Assembly (NCBI GenBank): GCA_002372325.1
Contig: DFFT01000088.1
Location: 12,628 to 76,627 of the forward strand
Direction: 5' to 3'
DNA from: Succinivibrionaceae bacterium UBA3769
GTDB taxonomy: Bacteria > Pseudomonadota > Gammaproteobacteria > Enterobacterales > Succinivibrionaceae
DNA length: 64,000 bases
The translations under genes and the position numbers were made by a program. Numbering within the stretch: the first letter of the stretch is position 1; each line of letters begins with the position of its first letter. Below, in pieces: positions 17,872-26,691 of this stretch. The notes below the pieces were generated by a model that was not told the DNA's origin, ran no database searches, and worked only from the letters and a program-made list of their open reading frames with translations.

Positions 17872-18529
17872 AAAAGGCATTCTCGGCGGCACCTTTGATC
17901 CCTTCCATCTGGGGCATCTCATGCTCCTTCGGGAAAGCATGAAGGCCCTCTGTCTGGATGCCGCCATCGCAGAACCCAACCTAGTGCCCTATTACCGCAG
18001 GCAGCCGGCTCTCTCCAACGAAGAAAGGCTGGAAATCTGCCGGCTTTCGGTATCCGGCATTCCAGGAGTTCAGGTTTCCGACCGGGAAATCCGCCGGGAT
18101 TCCTACACCTCAACCTGCGAGCTTCTCCGGGAACTAAGAAGCGCGGAACCGGAAACATGGCCGGTTTTTATTATCGGCATGGACTCCTTTCTTTATCTCC
18201 ATAAATGGGTTCGCGGAGAAGAGATCCCGGAATACGGCAACCTCGCCGTTATCAGGAGGCCGGGCTCTCAGCTCCGGCCGGAGGAGCTTCCTCCGGAGCT
18301 CCTCCGCATCTATGAAAAATACCGCTCTCCGGACAATGCGGTAAGAGGCCCTGCGGGACAGATCTTTTTTCTGGATACGCCGGAAATGGATATCAGCGCC
18401 ACCGCTATCAGAAATCTCCTCCGAAAACGCGATTTCACCGCCGCCCGGGAATTTCTGGCTCCTGCCGCCCTGGCCCGGATTCGGGAAATCATGGAGGAAA
18501 GGCCCGGGATCTGGGACGAGCCCTCCTGA
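17864..18529 (+). CDS. nadD: Nicotinate-nucleotide adenylyltransferase
   Basis: NadD joins nicotinate mononucleotide and ATP to make deamido-NAD in NAD synthesis. The 221-residue protein has the nucleotidyltransferase motif GGTFDPFHLGHL at residues 8-19 and the second motif ISATAIRNLL near residue 180. It overlaps the end of holA. In E. coli, cobC and rsfS follow; here a TM2-domain gene with its own promoter intervenes before rsfS. The 248 bases after it are very C-rich and carry a short direct repeat (CGCTCAATCCTT, twice near 18620-18645). Confidence 0.94.
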   Translation: MIKKGILGGTFDPFHLGHLMLLRESMKALCLDAAIAEPNLVPYYRRQPALSNEERLEICRLSVSGIPGVQVSDREIRRDSYTSTCELLRELRSAEPETWPVFIIGMDSFLYLHKWVRGEEIPEYGNLAVIRRPGSQLRPEELPPELLRIYEKYRSPDNAVRGPAGQIFFLDTPEMDISATAIRNLLRKRDFTAAREFLAPAALARIREIMEERPGIWDEPS

Positions 18530-18688
18530 TTGCCATTCCGGCCCGGCATTAGCAGCGATCCCCGTTCGCCTTATCATCATCTCCCCGGCCCCGCCGGCTC
18601 CTCCCGCCCGCCCTCCCCGCTCAATCCTTCCGCGCTCAATCCTTACATCGCCCCGAAAACGTTTTTTTCCGGGGACTGACGTAACTTT

Positions 18689-18719
18689 TTGAGAAGCGGG
18701 GTTAAGTTTAGGATACAAT
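18689..18719 (+). promoter_or_regulatory. Possible promoter before the TM2 gene
   Basis: TTGAGA (18689-18694) and TACAAT (18714-18719) are separated by 19 bases, in the only AT-rich part of the gap after nadD. Confidence 0.4.
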
Positions 18720-18777
18720 ATACGGCCGGGTAATCGCCCAGAATATCGCAAATACAATTAATCGGAGACTTGCTAAT

Positions 18778-19026
18778 ATGAGTAATGAAGTCGGAGCTCA
18801 CACCGTAAACAAGGTTATCTATTTAGTTTTAACAGTTTGTCTGGGGCCTTGGGGGGTTCATAAGTTTTATGCCAGAAGGCCTATTGCCGGTGTTTTAATA
18901 GTTCTTATCAGCTGCAGTGCCCTACTTCTTATATTTCCGATATTTATTTCCCTCGTGTGGGTGGTAATATCATTTGTAAAAGCACTGCTCACCCCGGCTG
19001 ACTCCGCCGGCAACATCGAAGCCTGA
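18778..19026 (+). CDS. TM2-domain membrane protein
   Basis: This 82-residue protein has two hydrophobic segments (about residues 10-28 and 36-65) joined by the TM2 signature GPWGVHKFYARRPIAGVL. TM2 proteins are small inner-membrane proteins of mostly unknown role. The ribosome binding site is GGAGA just upstream of the ATG. It sits between nadD and rsfS, a place not usual for this family, and it is more AT-rich than its neighbours, suggesting insertion. Confidence 0.8.
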   Translation: MSNEVGAHTVNKVIYLVLTVCLGPWGVHKFYARRPIAGVLIVLISCSALLLIFPIFISLVWVVISFVKALLTPADSAGNIEA

Positions 19027-19076
19027 TTCTTTTGCCATCAGACCCTCATAACCGCACTATCAGGGAAGCAATTACT

Positions 19077-19397
19077 TTGAACACGCAGGAAATCGTAAAG
19101 GAAATTGAAAACGCCGTTCTGGACATCAAGGGACGCGATCTGGTATCCATTGACATGAACGGCCGTTCCGACATAACCGACGTCATGATGATCTGCTCCG
19201 GCACCTCCGTGAAGCATACCGCGGCCATTGCCGACAGAGTGGCCCGGGCTCTCAAGTCCCGCAAGATTCCCATCTTCGGCATCGAAGGGGAACAGAAGGG
19301 GGACTGGGTGCTGATGGACGCCGGCTCTGTGGTGCTGCATATCATGATTCCGGCGGCCCGGGAAAACTATCAGCTGGAACAGCTCTACGGGTTATGA
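19077..19397 (+). CDS. rsfS: Ribosome silencing factor RsfS
   Basis: RsfS binds ribosomal protein uL14 and blocks subunit joining when nutrients are short. The 106-residue product matches the E. coli length (105). Characteristic stretches are [22 protein letters not shown] and [21 protein letters not shown] chose the TTG at 19077 because AGGGA precedes it and homology starts there; an upstream in-frame TTG at 19032 is the alternative. The end overlaps rlmH by 4 bases. Confidence 0.9.
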   Translation: MNTQEIVKEIENAVLDIKGRDLVSIDMNGRSDITDVMMICSGTSVKHTAAIADRVARALKSRKIPIFGIEGEQKGDWVLMDAGSVVLHIMIPAARENYQLEQLYGL

Positions 19398-19864
19398 GAA
19401 TACTCCTCATTGCCGCGGGCACTAAAATGCCCGCCTTTGTGACCATGGGCTTCCAGGAATACCAGAAGCGCTTTCCCCGGGAAATGACTCTGGAGCTCGT
19501 GGAAATTCCCCTGGGCCACCGGGGCAAAAACGCCGATGTGGAAAAGCTCACCCGGGAGGAGGGGCGGCTCATGCTGGCTCAGGTGCCTAAGGGAGCAATG
19601 GTGATCACCTTGGATATTCCCGGCAAAATGTACTCCACTCCGGAGCTGGCCGAGGAGGTGCGTTCCTGGAAGATGAGCGGCCGGGATGTGGCCATCCTCA
19701 TCGGAGGCCCTGAAGGCCTCTCCCCGGAATGCAAGAAGGCCGCGGAAAAAAGCTGGTCTCTCTCCCGGCTCACCATGCCCCATCCTCTGGTGCGCATCGT
19801 CATGGCGGAAAGTCTTTACCGGGCCTGGAGCATTACCGCAAACCTTCCCTACCATCGAGAATAA
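19394..19864 (+). CDS. rlmH: 23S rRNA pseudouridine-1915 N3-methyltransferase
   Basis: RlmH is a SPOUT-class methyltransferase acting on assembled 70S ribosomes in the decoding-centre helix 69. The 156-residue protein contains the SAM-binding knot region [12 protein letters not shown] ([14 protein letters not shown]) and the conserved C-terminal stretch [23 protein letters not shown] up to the Tyr-His end (PYHRE). Its ATGA overlap with rsfS and close spacing to mrdA place it in the same operon. Confidence 0.96.
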   Translation: MRILLIAAGTKMPAFVTMGFQEYQKRFPREMTLELVEIPLGHRGKNADVEKLTREEGRLMLAQVPKGAMVITLDIPGKMYSTPELAEEVRSWKMSGRDVAILIGGPEGLSPECKKAAEKSWSLSRLTMPHPLVRIVMAESLYRAWSITANLPYHRE

Positions 19865-19873
19865 TTTTTTATA

Positions 19874-21856
19874 ATGTTTTTCCTGAGTTCCCGGCGCCTG
19901 AGACCGCCGCGCAACAACGATTTTGAACGCAGGCTTTTTAAAAAAAGGCTCATTGTAGCCTTTTTGTTCATGGTGATGCTGTCCCTGGTGCTTTTGGGAA
20001 ATCTCGCCTATCTTCAGGTCATCTGCTACAGCAAGTACCAGACCCGGGCCAATGACAACCGCATCAAGCTGGTGCCGCAGGCACCCTCCCGGGGACTTAT
20101 CTACGACCGCAATCACATTATTCTGGCTGACAACCGGCCGCTGTTCAGTCTGGAAATCGTGCCGGAAAACTCCCGGGGCCTCCGGGATGACATCGCCGCC
20201 CTGAAGGATCTTCTGAAGCTGGAGCTGGACGATGACGACATTGCCAAAATTCTGGATCGCTCCCGCTATCAGCGCAAGTTTCTGCCGGTAACCATTGCCG
20301 AAAACCTTAACGAAATACAGGTGGCGGTATTTGCCGTAAATCAGTACCGCTTTCCGGGAGCCCGCATCGAGGCCAAGCTCAAGCGCTACTACCCGTACTC
20401 TGAAACCTTTACCCACGCCATCGGCTACGTGGCCCGCATCAATCACGATGACCTCACCCAGCTGGAGGCCCGGGGGAAGCTGAACAATTATGCCGCTACC
20501 AACGACATCGGCAAGCAGGGCATCGAAAAGTACTACGAGGATCTCCTCCACGGGATTTCCGGTTACCGGGAGGTGGAGGTGGACAGCCGGGGCCGGGAGA
20601 TCCGAACCCTGAACCTGGTTTCCCCCACCCCGGGAAACGACATCACCCTCACCATCGACGCCCGCCTGCAGCTCAAGGCCCAGCATCTCCTCCACGGCAA
20701 AAGAGGAGCTATTGTCATGATGAACCCCCGGAACGGCGAAATTCTGGCCATGTTTTCTTCGCCCGCTTATGATCCCAACCCCTTCGTAAGAGGCATTAAA
20801 TCCCGGGAATACGGAGCTCTTCTCAGCAATCCCGACCGCCCTCTTATCAACCGGGTGACTCAGGGCGGCTACTCCCCGGCCTCCACGGTTAAGCCCCTGA
20901 TGATTATCATGGGACTCAATGAGGATCTGGTGAACACCTCCACCCGTTTCTTCGGCGGGCCGTTTTTTCAGCTGCCGGGATCCTCTCATAAATTCCGGGA
21001 CTGGAGAAAATGGGGCCACGGCTGGATGGACATTTTCCGGGCTGTGGAGATTTCGGCGGATACCTTCTTCTATGATCTGGCCTTCCGCGCCGGCATTGAC
21101 CGCATCAGCCGCTACATGAACCAGTTCGGCATGGGCAAAAGCACCGGCATTGACATCTATGAGGAATCCCTGGGGAATATGCCCACCAAGAGCTGGAAAA
21201 AGAAACGCTTCAAAAGAGACTGGGTGCCCGGAGACACCGTTTCCATCGGCATCGGCCAAGGCTACTGGACCTCCACCCTGCTGCAGCTGGCCCGGGCGCA
21301 TGCCATTCTGACCCAGAACGGCAGAAACGTAAGACCCCATCTTCTGCAGCTGGCCCGGGATCCCACCGGAGTAAGCCCGAACACCTGCATCCCGCCGGAC
21401 ACCGCCATCGTCCTGCCGGTTAAGGACAGCCGCTATTGGGACTATGCCAGAACCGGTATGTGCCTCGTTATCAACGGCCCGGAGGGCACCGGCAGAAGAG
21501 CCTTCGCTCACACGAGCTACAGCGTCTGCGGCAAATCCGGCACCGCCCAGATCGTGGGAATCAAGCAGGATGCCCGCTACAATGCCGGCGCTCTCCGGGA
21601 GACCCACCGGGACAACGGCCTTTTTGTGGCCTTTGCCAACAAGGAGGATCCCGAGGTTCTGGTGGCCGTAATTGTGGAAAACATGGGCGGGGCCGGCAAG
21701 GTGGCCGCCCCCACCGCCCGGGCCATGCTGGACGAATACTTCCGCATCCGGGACACCCCCTGCGGAGCGGACGAGATTAAGGCCCTCAAGGAGCAGTATC
21801 AGGCGGAGGAGGAGCAGGAGGATCTGGAAAAAATGAAGGAAAAGAGGAAAAACTAA
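19874..21856 (+). CDS. mrdA: Penicillin-binding protein 2 (elongasome transpeptidase)
   Basis: PBP2 is the inner-membrane D,D-transpeptidase of the Rod complex and sets rod shape with RodA. The 660-residue protein has one N-terminal membrane segment (about residues 25-48), a dimerisation/pedestal domain, and the transpeptidase domain with SPASTVKP (active-site Ser), SAD (second motif) and KSGTAQ. It is slightly longer than the E. coli protein (633), mainly through a charged C-terminal tail. It is followed immediately by mrdB, as usual. Confidence 0.96.
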   Translation: MFFLSSRRLRPPRNNDFERRLFKKRLIVAFLFMVMLSLVLLGNLAYLQVICYSKYQTRANDNRIKLVPQAPSRGLIYDRNHIILADNRPLFSLEIVPENSRGLRDDIAALKDLLKLELDDDDIAKILDRSRYQRKFLPVTIAENLNEIQVAVFAVNQYRFPGARIEAKLKRYYPYSETFTHAIGYVARINHDDLTQLEARGKLNNYAATNDIGKQGIEKYYEDLLHGISGYREVEVDSRGREIRTLNLVSPTPGNDITLTIDARLQLKAQHLLHGKRGAIVMMNPRNGEILAMFSSPAYDPNPFVRGIKSREYGALLSNPDRPLINRVTQGGYSPASTVKPLMIIMGLNEDLVNTSTRFFGGPFFQLPGSSHKFRDWRKWGHGWMDIFRAVEISADTFFYDLAFRAGIDRISRYMNQFGMGKSTGIDIYEESLGNMPTKSWKKKRFKRDWVPGDTVSIGIGQGYWTSTLLQLARAHAILTQNGRNVRPHLLQLARDPTGVSPNTCIPPDTAIVLPVKDSRYWDYARTGMCLVINGPEGTGRRAFAHTSYSVCGKSGTAQIVGIKQDARYNAGALRETHRDNGLFVAFANKEDPEVLVAVIVENMGGAGKVAAPTARAMLDEYFRIRDTPCGADEIKALKEQYQAEEEQEDLEKMKEKRKN

Positions 21857-22996
21857 ATGGCAGGAAATCAGGAATCCTACAGCCCCTTTGATGTCGCCAA
21901 GGTTCCTCTGAGACACCGGGCGCATATCGATATGCCCCTTATGGGCGGGCTTCTGGCAGCCTTGGGGCTCAGCCTCATTGTGCTCTACAGCGCTTCAGGA
22001 CAGCATTACGAAATGCTGCTAAGGCAGCTTTTGCGCACCGGACTCAGCTTTATTCTCATGATCTTCATTGCCCAGATAAATCCCCGGATTTTTGAAAGGT
22101 TCAGCTGGCTCCTCTTCGGGGGCTGTCTTGCCATGCTTCTCGCGGTGATGTTCTTCGGGGAGGTCAGCAAGGGAGCGCAGCGCTGGCTCAATATCGGGTT
22201 CATGCGCATTCAGCCCTCGGAATTTCTGAAAATCGTCATGCCCATCACCGTGGCCGCCCTGCTCAGCAAGGACAGTCTGCCCCCCAGATTCATGAAGGTG
22301 GTGGCGGCCCTGGCGATCATCGCCATTCCCACGGTGCTTATCGCCAAACAGCCGGATCTGGGTACGGCCATTCTGGTATCCTCCGCCGGAATGTTTGTGG
22401 TTTTTCTGGCCGGCATCAGCATCTGGTGGATCGCCGCCGGCATCATTCTGGCCGGATCCCTGTTCCCCATTATGTGGAACTTCGTCATGCACGACTACCA
22501 GAAGCAGCGCATCCTGACCTTTCTGAATCCCGAGTCCGATCCCCGGAATACCGGCTATCACATCATTCAGTCCAAAATCGCCATCGGATCCGGAGGCGTT
22601 TACGGCAAGGGCTGGCTCCACGGCACCCAGTCGCAGCTGGACTTTCTGCCGGAGCCCCACACGGACTTCATCTTCGCCGTGTTCAGCGAAGAGTTCGGAC
22701 TTATCGGCTTTGGCATTCTGATGAGCATATACCTTTACATTATCACCAGATGCCTATATATTTCCCTCAGAGCTGACAATACCTTTTCGCGGCTTCTGGG
22801 GGGAGCCATTTCCCTGACATTTTTCTTTTACATATTTGTAAATATCGGAATGGTTTCGGGAATCCTGCCGGTGGTGGGCGTTCCGCTGCCTCTCATCAGC
22901 TACGGCGGCACCTCCATGGTTACTCTGTCAGCAGGTTTCGGTATAATTATGGCCATTCATACCCACAAGGAACGCAAAAGCTATCCGGACCTCTGA
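21857..22996 (+). CDS. mrdB: RodA peptidoglycan polymerase (SEDS family)
   Basis: RodA polymerises glycan strands from lipid II as the partner of PBP2. The 379-residue product has about ten membrane segments and SEDS hallmarks, including GAQRWLNIGFMRIQPSEF, the catalytic-loop region AKQPDLGTAIL, and GVPLPLISYGGTSM near the C-terminus. Its ATG directly follows the mrdA stop, so the two are translationally coupled. Confidence 0.96.
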   Translation: MAGNQESYSPFDVAKVPLRHRAHIDMPLMGGLLAALGLSLIVLYSASGQHYEMLLRQLLRTGLSFILMIFIAQINPRIFERFSWLLFGGCLAMLLAVMFFGEVSKGAQRWLNIGFMRIQPSEFLKIVMPITVAALLSKDSLPPRFMKVVAALAIIAIPTVLIAKQPDLGTAILVSSAGMFVVFLAGISIWWIAAGIILAGSLFPIMWNFVMHDYQKQRILTFLNPESDPRNTGYHIIQSKIAIGSGGVYGKGWLHGTQSQLDFLPEPHTDFIFAVFSEEFGLIGFGILMSIYLYIITRCLYISLRADNTFSRLLGGAISLTFFFYIFVNIGMVSGILPVVGVPLPLISYGGTSMVTLSAGFGIIMAIHTHKERKSYPDL

Positions 22997-23092
22997 ACTG
23001 TATTCGGAAGCGCGGCCAAAACCGCAGCTTTAACAGCGCGAATAAACCGCTCACATTAACCCGCACATTAACCGCAAGGTTGGGAGTATATC

Positions 23093-24181
23093 TTGAAAAT
23101 ATTATCTGGACTGGCCTGCCTTCTTCTTTTGGCCGGAACTGCTCTGGCAGAAGACCTGACTCCGGAGGACGAGGCTCTTCTGGCCGATCTCGCCGCAAAG
23201 CACGAGGTCTCTCTCGCCGATCTCACCAATGCCGTCACCGAGGCCAAACTGCAGAAAAAGATCCTGAGCACCATGGACAGACCCTATGAGGCCAAGCCGT
23301 GGTATGTTTACCGCAAAAACTTCATTGTGCCCGCCCGCATTAACGAGGGCATTGATTTCTGGCTGAAAAACGAAACCATTATCGACAAGGCCGCAGAAAA
23401 ATTTCAGGTAAACCCTGAAATCATTGTGGCCATTATCGGCGTGGAAACCTTTTACGGCAAGAACATGGGCTCCTTCCGGGTGCTGGATGCCCTGTACACC
23501 CTGGGCTTCAGATATCCCAAGAGAGCGGAGTACTTCAGCGGGGAATTCGCAAGATTCGTGGAGCTGGCCAATAAGCAGGGGTGGCAGTACGGCGATATCA
23601 AGGGATCCTATGCCGGAGCCATGGGCATGGGACAGTTCATGCCCACCAGCTACCTCAAATGGGGCGTGGACTTCAACAATGACGGTCATATCGACCTCTT
23701 TAAAAACAAATGGGACATTATCGGCAGCGTGGCCTATTATTTTCAGGATCACGGCTGGAAGAAAAACTGGGAGGTTACCGTTCCCACCACGGTAAAGGAT
23801 GCGGACAAGGCCGCCCTCATGCTGACGGAAACCATGAAGGATACCCGCACAGCCGCGGAATTGCGGGAGCACGGTATCTTCGTGCCGGAACGCTTCAAGG
23901 ACACCATGCCCATAAAGCTCCTGCGCTTTGACGAGGAGCACGGCTACAGCTGGCACCTCGCCTTCCACAATTTCCGGGTGATCACCACCTACAACCGGAG
24001 TCCTCTGTACGCCATGAGCGTCTATCAGCTGAGCCAGATGATCCGGGACGGCTACCTGAATCGCAAGAAGGCTCTGGCGGAGGGCGCCGGAAAACCGGCC
24101 AAGCCCGCGAAAGCCCCGGCTCCCGGCAAGAAAAAGGACGCCAAAAAGCCCTCCGGCGGATCGCAGCCGAAAAAGAAATAA
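23093..24181 (+). CDS. mltB: Lytic murein transglycosylase B family protein
   Basis: The 362-residue protein belongs to the MltB/Slt35 family, which cleaves glycan strands with formation of 1,6-anhydro-MurNAc. The catalytic Glu is in IIGVETFYGKNMG. SYAGAMGMGQFMPTSY and an EF-hand-like DFNNDGHIDLF follow. The N-terminus is a signal peptide without a lipobox Cys (LLAGTALAED), so unlike E. coli MltB it is probably a soluble periplasmic enzyme. The start is TTG. The C-terminal ~35 residues are a Lys/Pro/Ala-rich tail. The rodA-mltB-rlpA-dacA order resembles Pseudomonas. Confidence 0.92.
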   Translation: MKILSGLACLLLLAGTALAEDLTPEDEALLADLAAKHEVSLADLTNAVTEAKLQKKILSTMDRPYEAKPWYVYRKNFIVPARINEGIDFWLKNETIIDKAAEKFQVNPEIIVAIIGVETFYGKNMGSFRVLDALYTLGFRYPKRAEYFSGEFARFVELANKQGWQYGDIKGSYAGAMGMGQFMPTSYLKWGVDFNNDGHIDLFKNKWDIIGSVAYYFQDHGWKKNWEVTVPTTVKDADKAALMLTETMKDTRTAAELREHGIFVPERFKDTMPIKLLRFDEEHGYSWHLAFHNFRVITTYNRSPLYAMSVYQLSQMIRDGYLNRKKALAEGAGKPAKPAKAPAPGKKKDAKKPSGGSQPKKK

Positions 24182-24203
24182 TCCCCCGCTTTAGCCGGAA
24201 AAG

Positions 24204-24252
24204 CCCGGCCCGGGGTCTTCCGGCAGTGCCGGACTCCCGGGCCGGGATTTTT
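24204..24252 (+). terminator. Strong Rho-independent terminator after mltB
   Basis: CCCGGCCCGGG (24204-24214) pairs with CCCGGGCCGGG (24236-24246). The loop contains a second small hairpin (TCCGGCAGTGCCGGA), and ATTTTTAC follows. Confidence 0.8.
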
Positions 24253-24281
24253 ACTTGTTTTGCGCATCTCGAAGCTTGAAC

Positions 24282-25118
24282 ATGAAAACAATTATCCATT
24301 CCGCCAGCATGCTGCTTTTTGCCGCTTTATTTCTCGGCTGCAGCTCCTCATCCCATGTTCCGGTAACCGAAACCGGAGAAAAAGCCCCCTCCGGCTGCAT
24401 CTACGGCACCGGAGCCGGAAACCGCTGTCCCCAGCCCCAGAGCAGGGAGCCGGATATTGCCGGAGTCAAGGGGGCCAAAATCACCCGGGAGCCCTTCAGC
24501 AAAAGAGGCAACAAGGACTATGTGGTGTTCGGACAGAATTTTCAGGTCTGGCGCAATCTTGACAGCTACACCGAGGAGGGCCTGGCCTCCTGGTACGGGC
24601 CAGGCTTTCACGGGCAGAAAACCTCCAATGGGGAACACTACAACATGAACGGCTTTACCGCCGCCCACAAGAACCTCCCCCTGCCCTGCTACCTTAAGGT
24701 CACCAATCTCGCCAACAACAAATCCGTCATTGTCCGGGTTAACGACCGGGGCCCCTTTCACGGAAAACGCATTCTGGATCTCTCCAAAGGAGCGGCCGCC
24801 CATATCGGCATCATAGGTCCGGGCACCGGCAAGGTACGGGTGGAGTACATTAACCCCGGCAAGATCAGCAATCAGACCAGCGAAGCGGAAATGAACGGCT
24901 TTAAGCCCTACATTCAGGTATTTGCCACCTCCTCCGCCGACAAGGCCCGGGAGATCTCCCACCAGGTCACCAGCGTTACCGGCAAAACCTCCCGGGTGGA
25001 GCAGACCGGAGACACCTATCGCGTCAAGGTGGGGCCTCTTACTGAAAAGGAGGCCGCCGCCGTTCTTGCTAAAATAAAGGATTTGGGTTATAAGAATGCA
25101 TATTTTACGGCCGGCTGA
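24282..25118 (+). CDS. rlpA: RlpA, septal-ring-type lytic transglycosylase lipoprotein
   Basis: The 278-residue protein starts with a lipoprotein signal ending in the lipobox FLGCSSS. A double-psi beta-barrel domain follows (ASWYGPGFHGQKTSNGE, VNDRGPFHGKRILDLS), and a SPOR domain lies at the C-terminus (about residues 205-278), which binds denuded glycan at the division site. RlpA enzymes of Pseudomonas cut such denuded strands; the E. coli protein lacks activity. The start is the ATG directly before the signal peptide; a longer frame is open upstream without a ribosome binding site. Confidence 0.93.
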   Translation: MKTIIHSASMLLFAALFLGCSSSSHVPVTETGEKAPSGCIYGTGAGNRCPQPQSREPDIAGVKGAKITREPFSKRGNKDYVVFGQNFQVWRNLDSYTEEGLASWYGPGFHGQKTSNGEHYNMNGFTAAHKNLPLPCYLKVTNLANNKSVIVRVNDRGPFHGKRILDLSKGAAAHIGIIGPGTGKVRVEYINPGKISNQTSEAEMNGFKPYIQVFATSSADKAREISHQVTSVTGKTSRVEQTGDTYRVKVGPLTEKEAAAVLAKIKDLGYKNAYFTAG

Positions 25119-25173
25119 AATCAAAGGATCTGTTCCCGGGACTCCGGAACAGACAAGGAACACAGGAGGTAAC

Positions 25174-26391
25174 ATGACTAAGATTATTCTGAACGCGCTT
25201 CTGCTCACGGGAGCAATCTCCGGATCTGTTCTGGCAGATACGGGCACGCAGGCTCCGGAGGAAAGCGCCCTCCCGCCTCCCTCGCCGGCTCAGAAGATCC
25301 CCGATCCGCCCCGTCCTGACGTCCGGGCCTATCTCCTGATGGACTACACCTCCGGCAGAGTGCTTCTGGGAGAGCATTTCGAGGAACGCATCGATCCGGC
25401 CTCCCTGACGAAAATGATGACCTCCTACGTTATCGGTCAGGAGCTGAAGCTGGGCCGCATTCATGCCGATGACATGGTGCCCATCAGCGAAAACGCCTGG
25501 GGCAAAAAGCTGGGGGATTCCTCCAAGATGTTCCTGGAGGTGGGCAAGACCGTGCCGGTGGAAATGCTGAACAAGGGCATTATCATTCAGTCCGGCAATG
25601 ATGCCTGCATCGCCATGGCCGAATACATCGCCGGCAGCGAAAGCTCCTTCGCCTCCCTGATGAACGAATGGGGCAAGCGCATCGGACTCAAGGGATCCAA
25701 TTTTGTGAACTCCCACGGTCTCTATAATGAAAACCATTATTCCACCGCCTATGATATGGCAGTGCTGGGCCGGGCTCTTATCAAGGATCTTCCGGAGGAA
25801 TACCAGATATATTCCCAGAAGGAATTTACCTTTAACAATATCAAGCAGGTGAACAGAAATCGGCTCCTCTGGGATAACTCCATTCATGTGGACGGCATTA
25901 AGACCGGCCATATCAGTCAGGTGGGCTACAATCTGGTAGCCTCCGCCATTAACGACAAAAACGGCATGCGGCTTATTTCCGTAGTCATCGGCGACGTTTC
26001 CGAAAAGTCCCGGGCCGCCAACTCCCTGGCCCTGCTCCGCTACGGACTCCGCTTCTACGAGCCCTACAGCCCTCTGGCCGGCGGCCAGACACTCCTGAAA
26101 AAGGAGGTGCGTCTCGGCGACGTCAGCGAGGTGCCTCTGGGCACGCTGCATGACGTGTCCTTCGCCGTGCCCCTGGAAAGCGAAAAGCGCATCAAGGCCA
26201 CCTATGTCATGAAGGAATCCCCCCTCCGGGCTCCCATTGCCAAGGGACAGGTCATGGGCACCCTGACGTTTTCTCTGGACGGCAAGGCGATCTACGAGAT
26301 CCCCCTGGTAGCTCTCAGTGATGTCGCCGAGGGCGGCTTCATGTCCCGGATGTGGGATCAGATGTACCTGACCGTATCCGGCTGGTTTTAA
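25174..26391 (+). CDS. dacA: D-alanyl-D-alanine carboxypeptidase (PBP5/6 type)
   Basis: DacA trims the terminal D-Ala from peptidoglycan pentapeptides in the periplasm. The 405-residue product has a signal peptide, the active-site SLTKMMT, SGN in QSGNDACIAMAE, KTG in DGIKTGHIS, and a C-terminal beta domain ending in an amphipathic membrane anchor (SRMWDQMYLTVSGWF). The start follows ACAGGAGGTAAC, a strong ribosome binding site. Confidence 0.96.
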   Translation: MTKIILNALLLTGAISGSVLADTGTQAPEESALPPPSPAQKIPDPPRPDVRAYLLMDYTSGRVLLGEHFEERIDPASLTKMMTSYVIGQELKLGRIHADDMVPISENAWGKKLGDSSKMFLEVGKTVPVEMLNKGIIIQSGNDACIAMAEYIAGSESSFASLMNEWGKRIGLKGSNFVNSHGLYNENHYSTAYDMAVLGRALIKDLPEEYQIYSQKEFTFNNIKQVNRNRLLWDNSIHVDGIKTGHISQVGYNLVASAINDKNGMRLISVVIGDVSEKSRAANSLALLRYGLRFYEPYSPLAGGQTLLKKEVRLGDVSEVPLGTLHDVSFAVPLESEKRIKATYVMKESPLRAPIAKGQVMGTLTFSLDGKAIYEIPLVALSDVAEGGFMSRMWDQMYLTVSGWF

Positions 26392-26407
26392 GAGGCAGAA
26401 AAGCAAT

Positions 26408-26677
26408 ATGGCCACTACCGCATTCGGGGAAGTGCTGACATTCCCCTGCTCCGTTAAATTCCGGTTTATCGGCGTGAATTCCGCCGAGCTTCATGATAAT
26501 GTCCGCGCCTTCTTTGCGGAACAGATGAAGCTTGCTCCGGAAATCATCCCCGGCAACACCAGCAAAAGCGGCAAATATCTCACCCTGAATGTCACCGTCA
26601 GGGTGCCGGACGAAGATAAGATGAATGCCGTTTACCGCGAAGGCTCCAAGGTGTCTTTGGTGCTCCACGTGCTTTGA
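26408..26677 (+). CDS. ybeD: YbeD, DUF493 protein
   Basis: This 89-residue cytosolic protein belongs to the YbeD/DUF493 family, with an ACT-like ferredoxin fold and a proposed allosteric role. It begins after dacA, as in E. coli. Recognisable parts are the opening LTFPCSVKFRFIGVN-like stretch and the ending LTVRV/YREGSKVSLVLHVL. In E. coli lipB follows; here a SanA-like gene does, and neither lipB nor lipA is in the window. Confidence 0.9.
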   Translation: MATTAFGEVLTFPCSVKFRFIGVNSAELHDNVRAFFAEQMKLAPEIIPGNTSKSGKYLTLNVTVRVPDEDKMNAVYREGSKVSLVLHVL

Positions 26678-26691
26678 TAACTGGTGGCGCG

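Noticed and set aside
19385..21925. An 846-codon open frame on the minus strand across rlmH-mrdA
   Set aside because: It is a shadow of the plus-strand genes caused by GC-rich codon bias; its translation has no recognisable domain and mrdA/rlmH motifs are unambiguous on the other strand.
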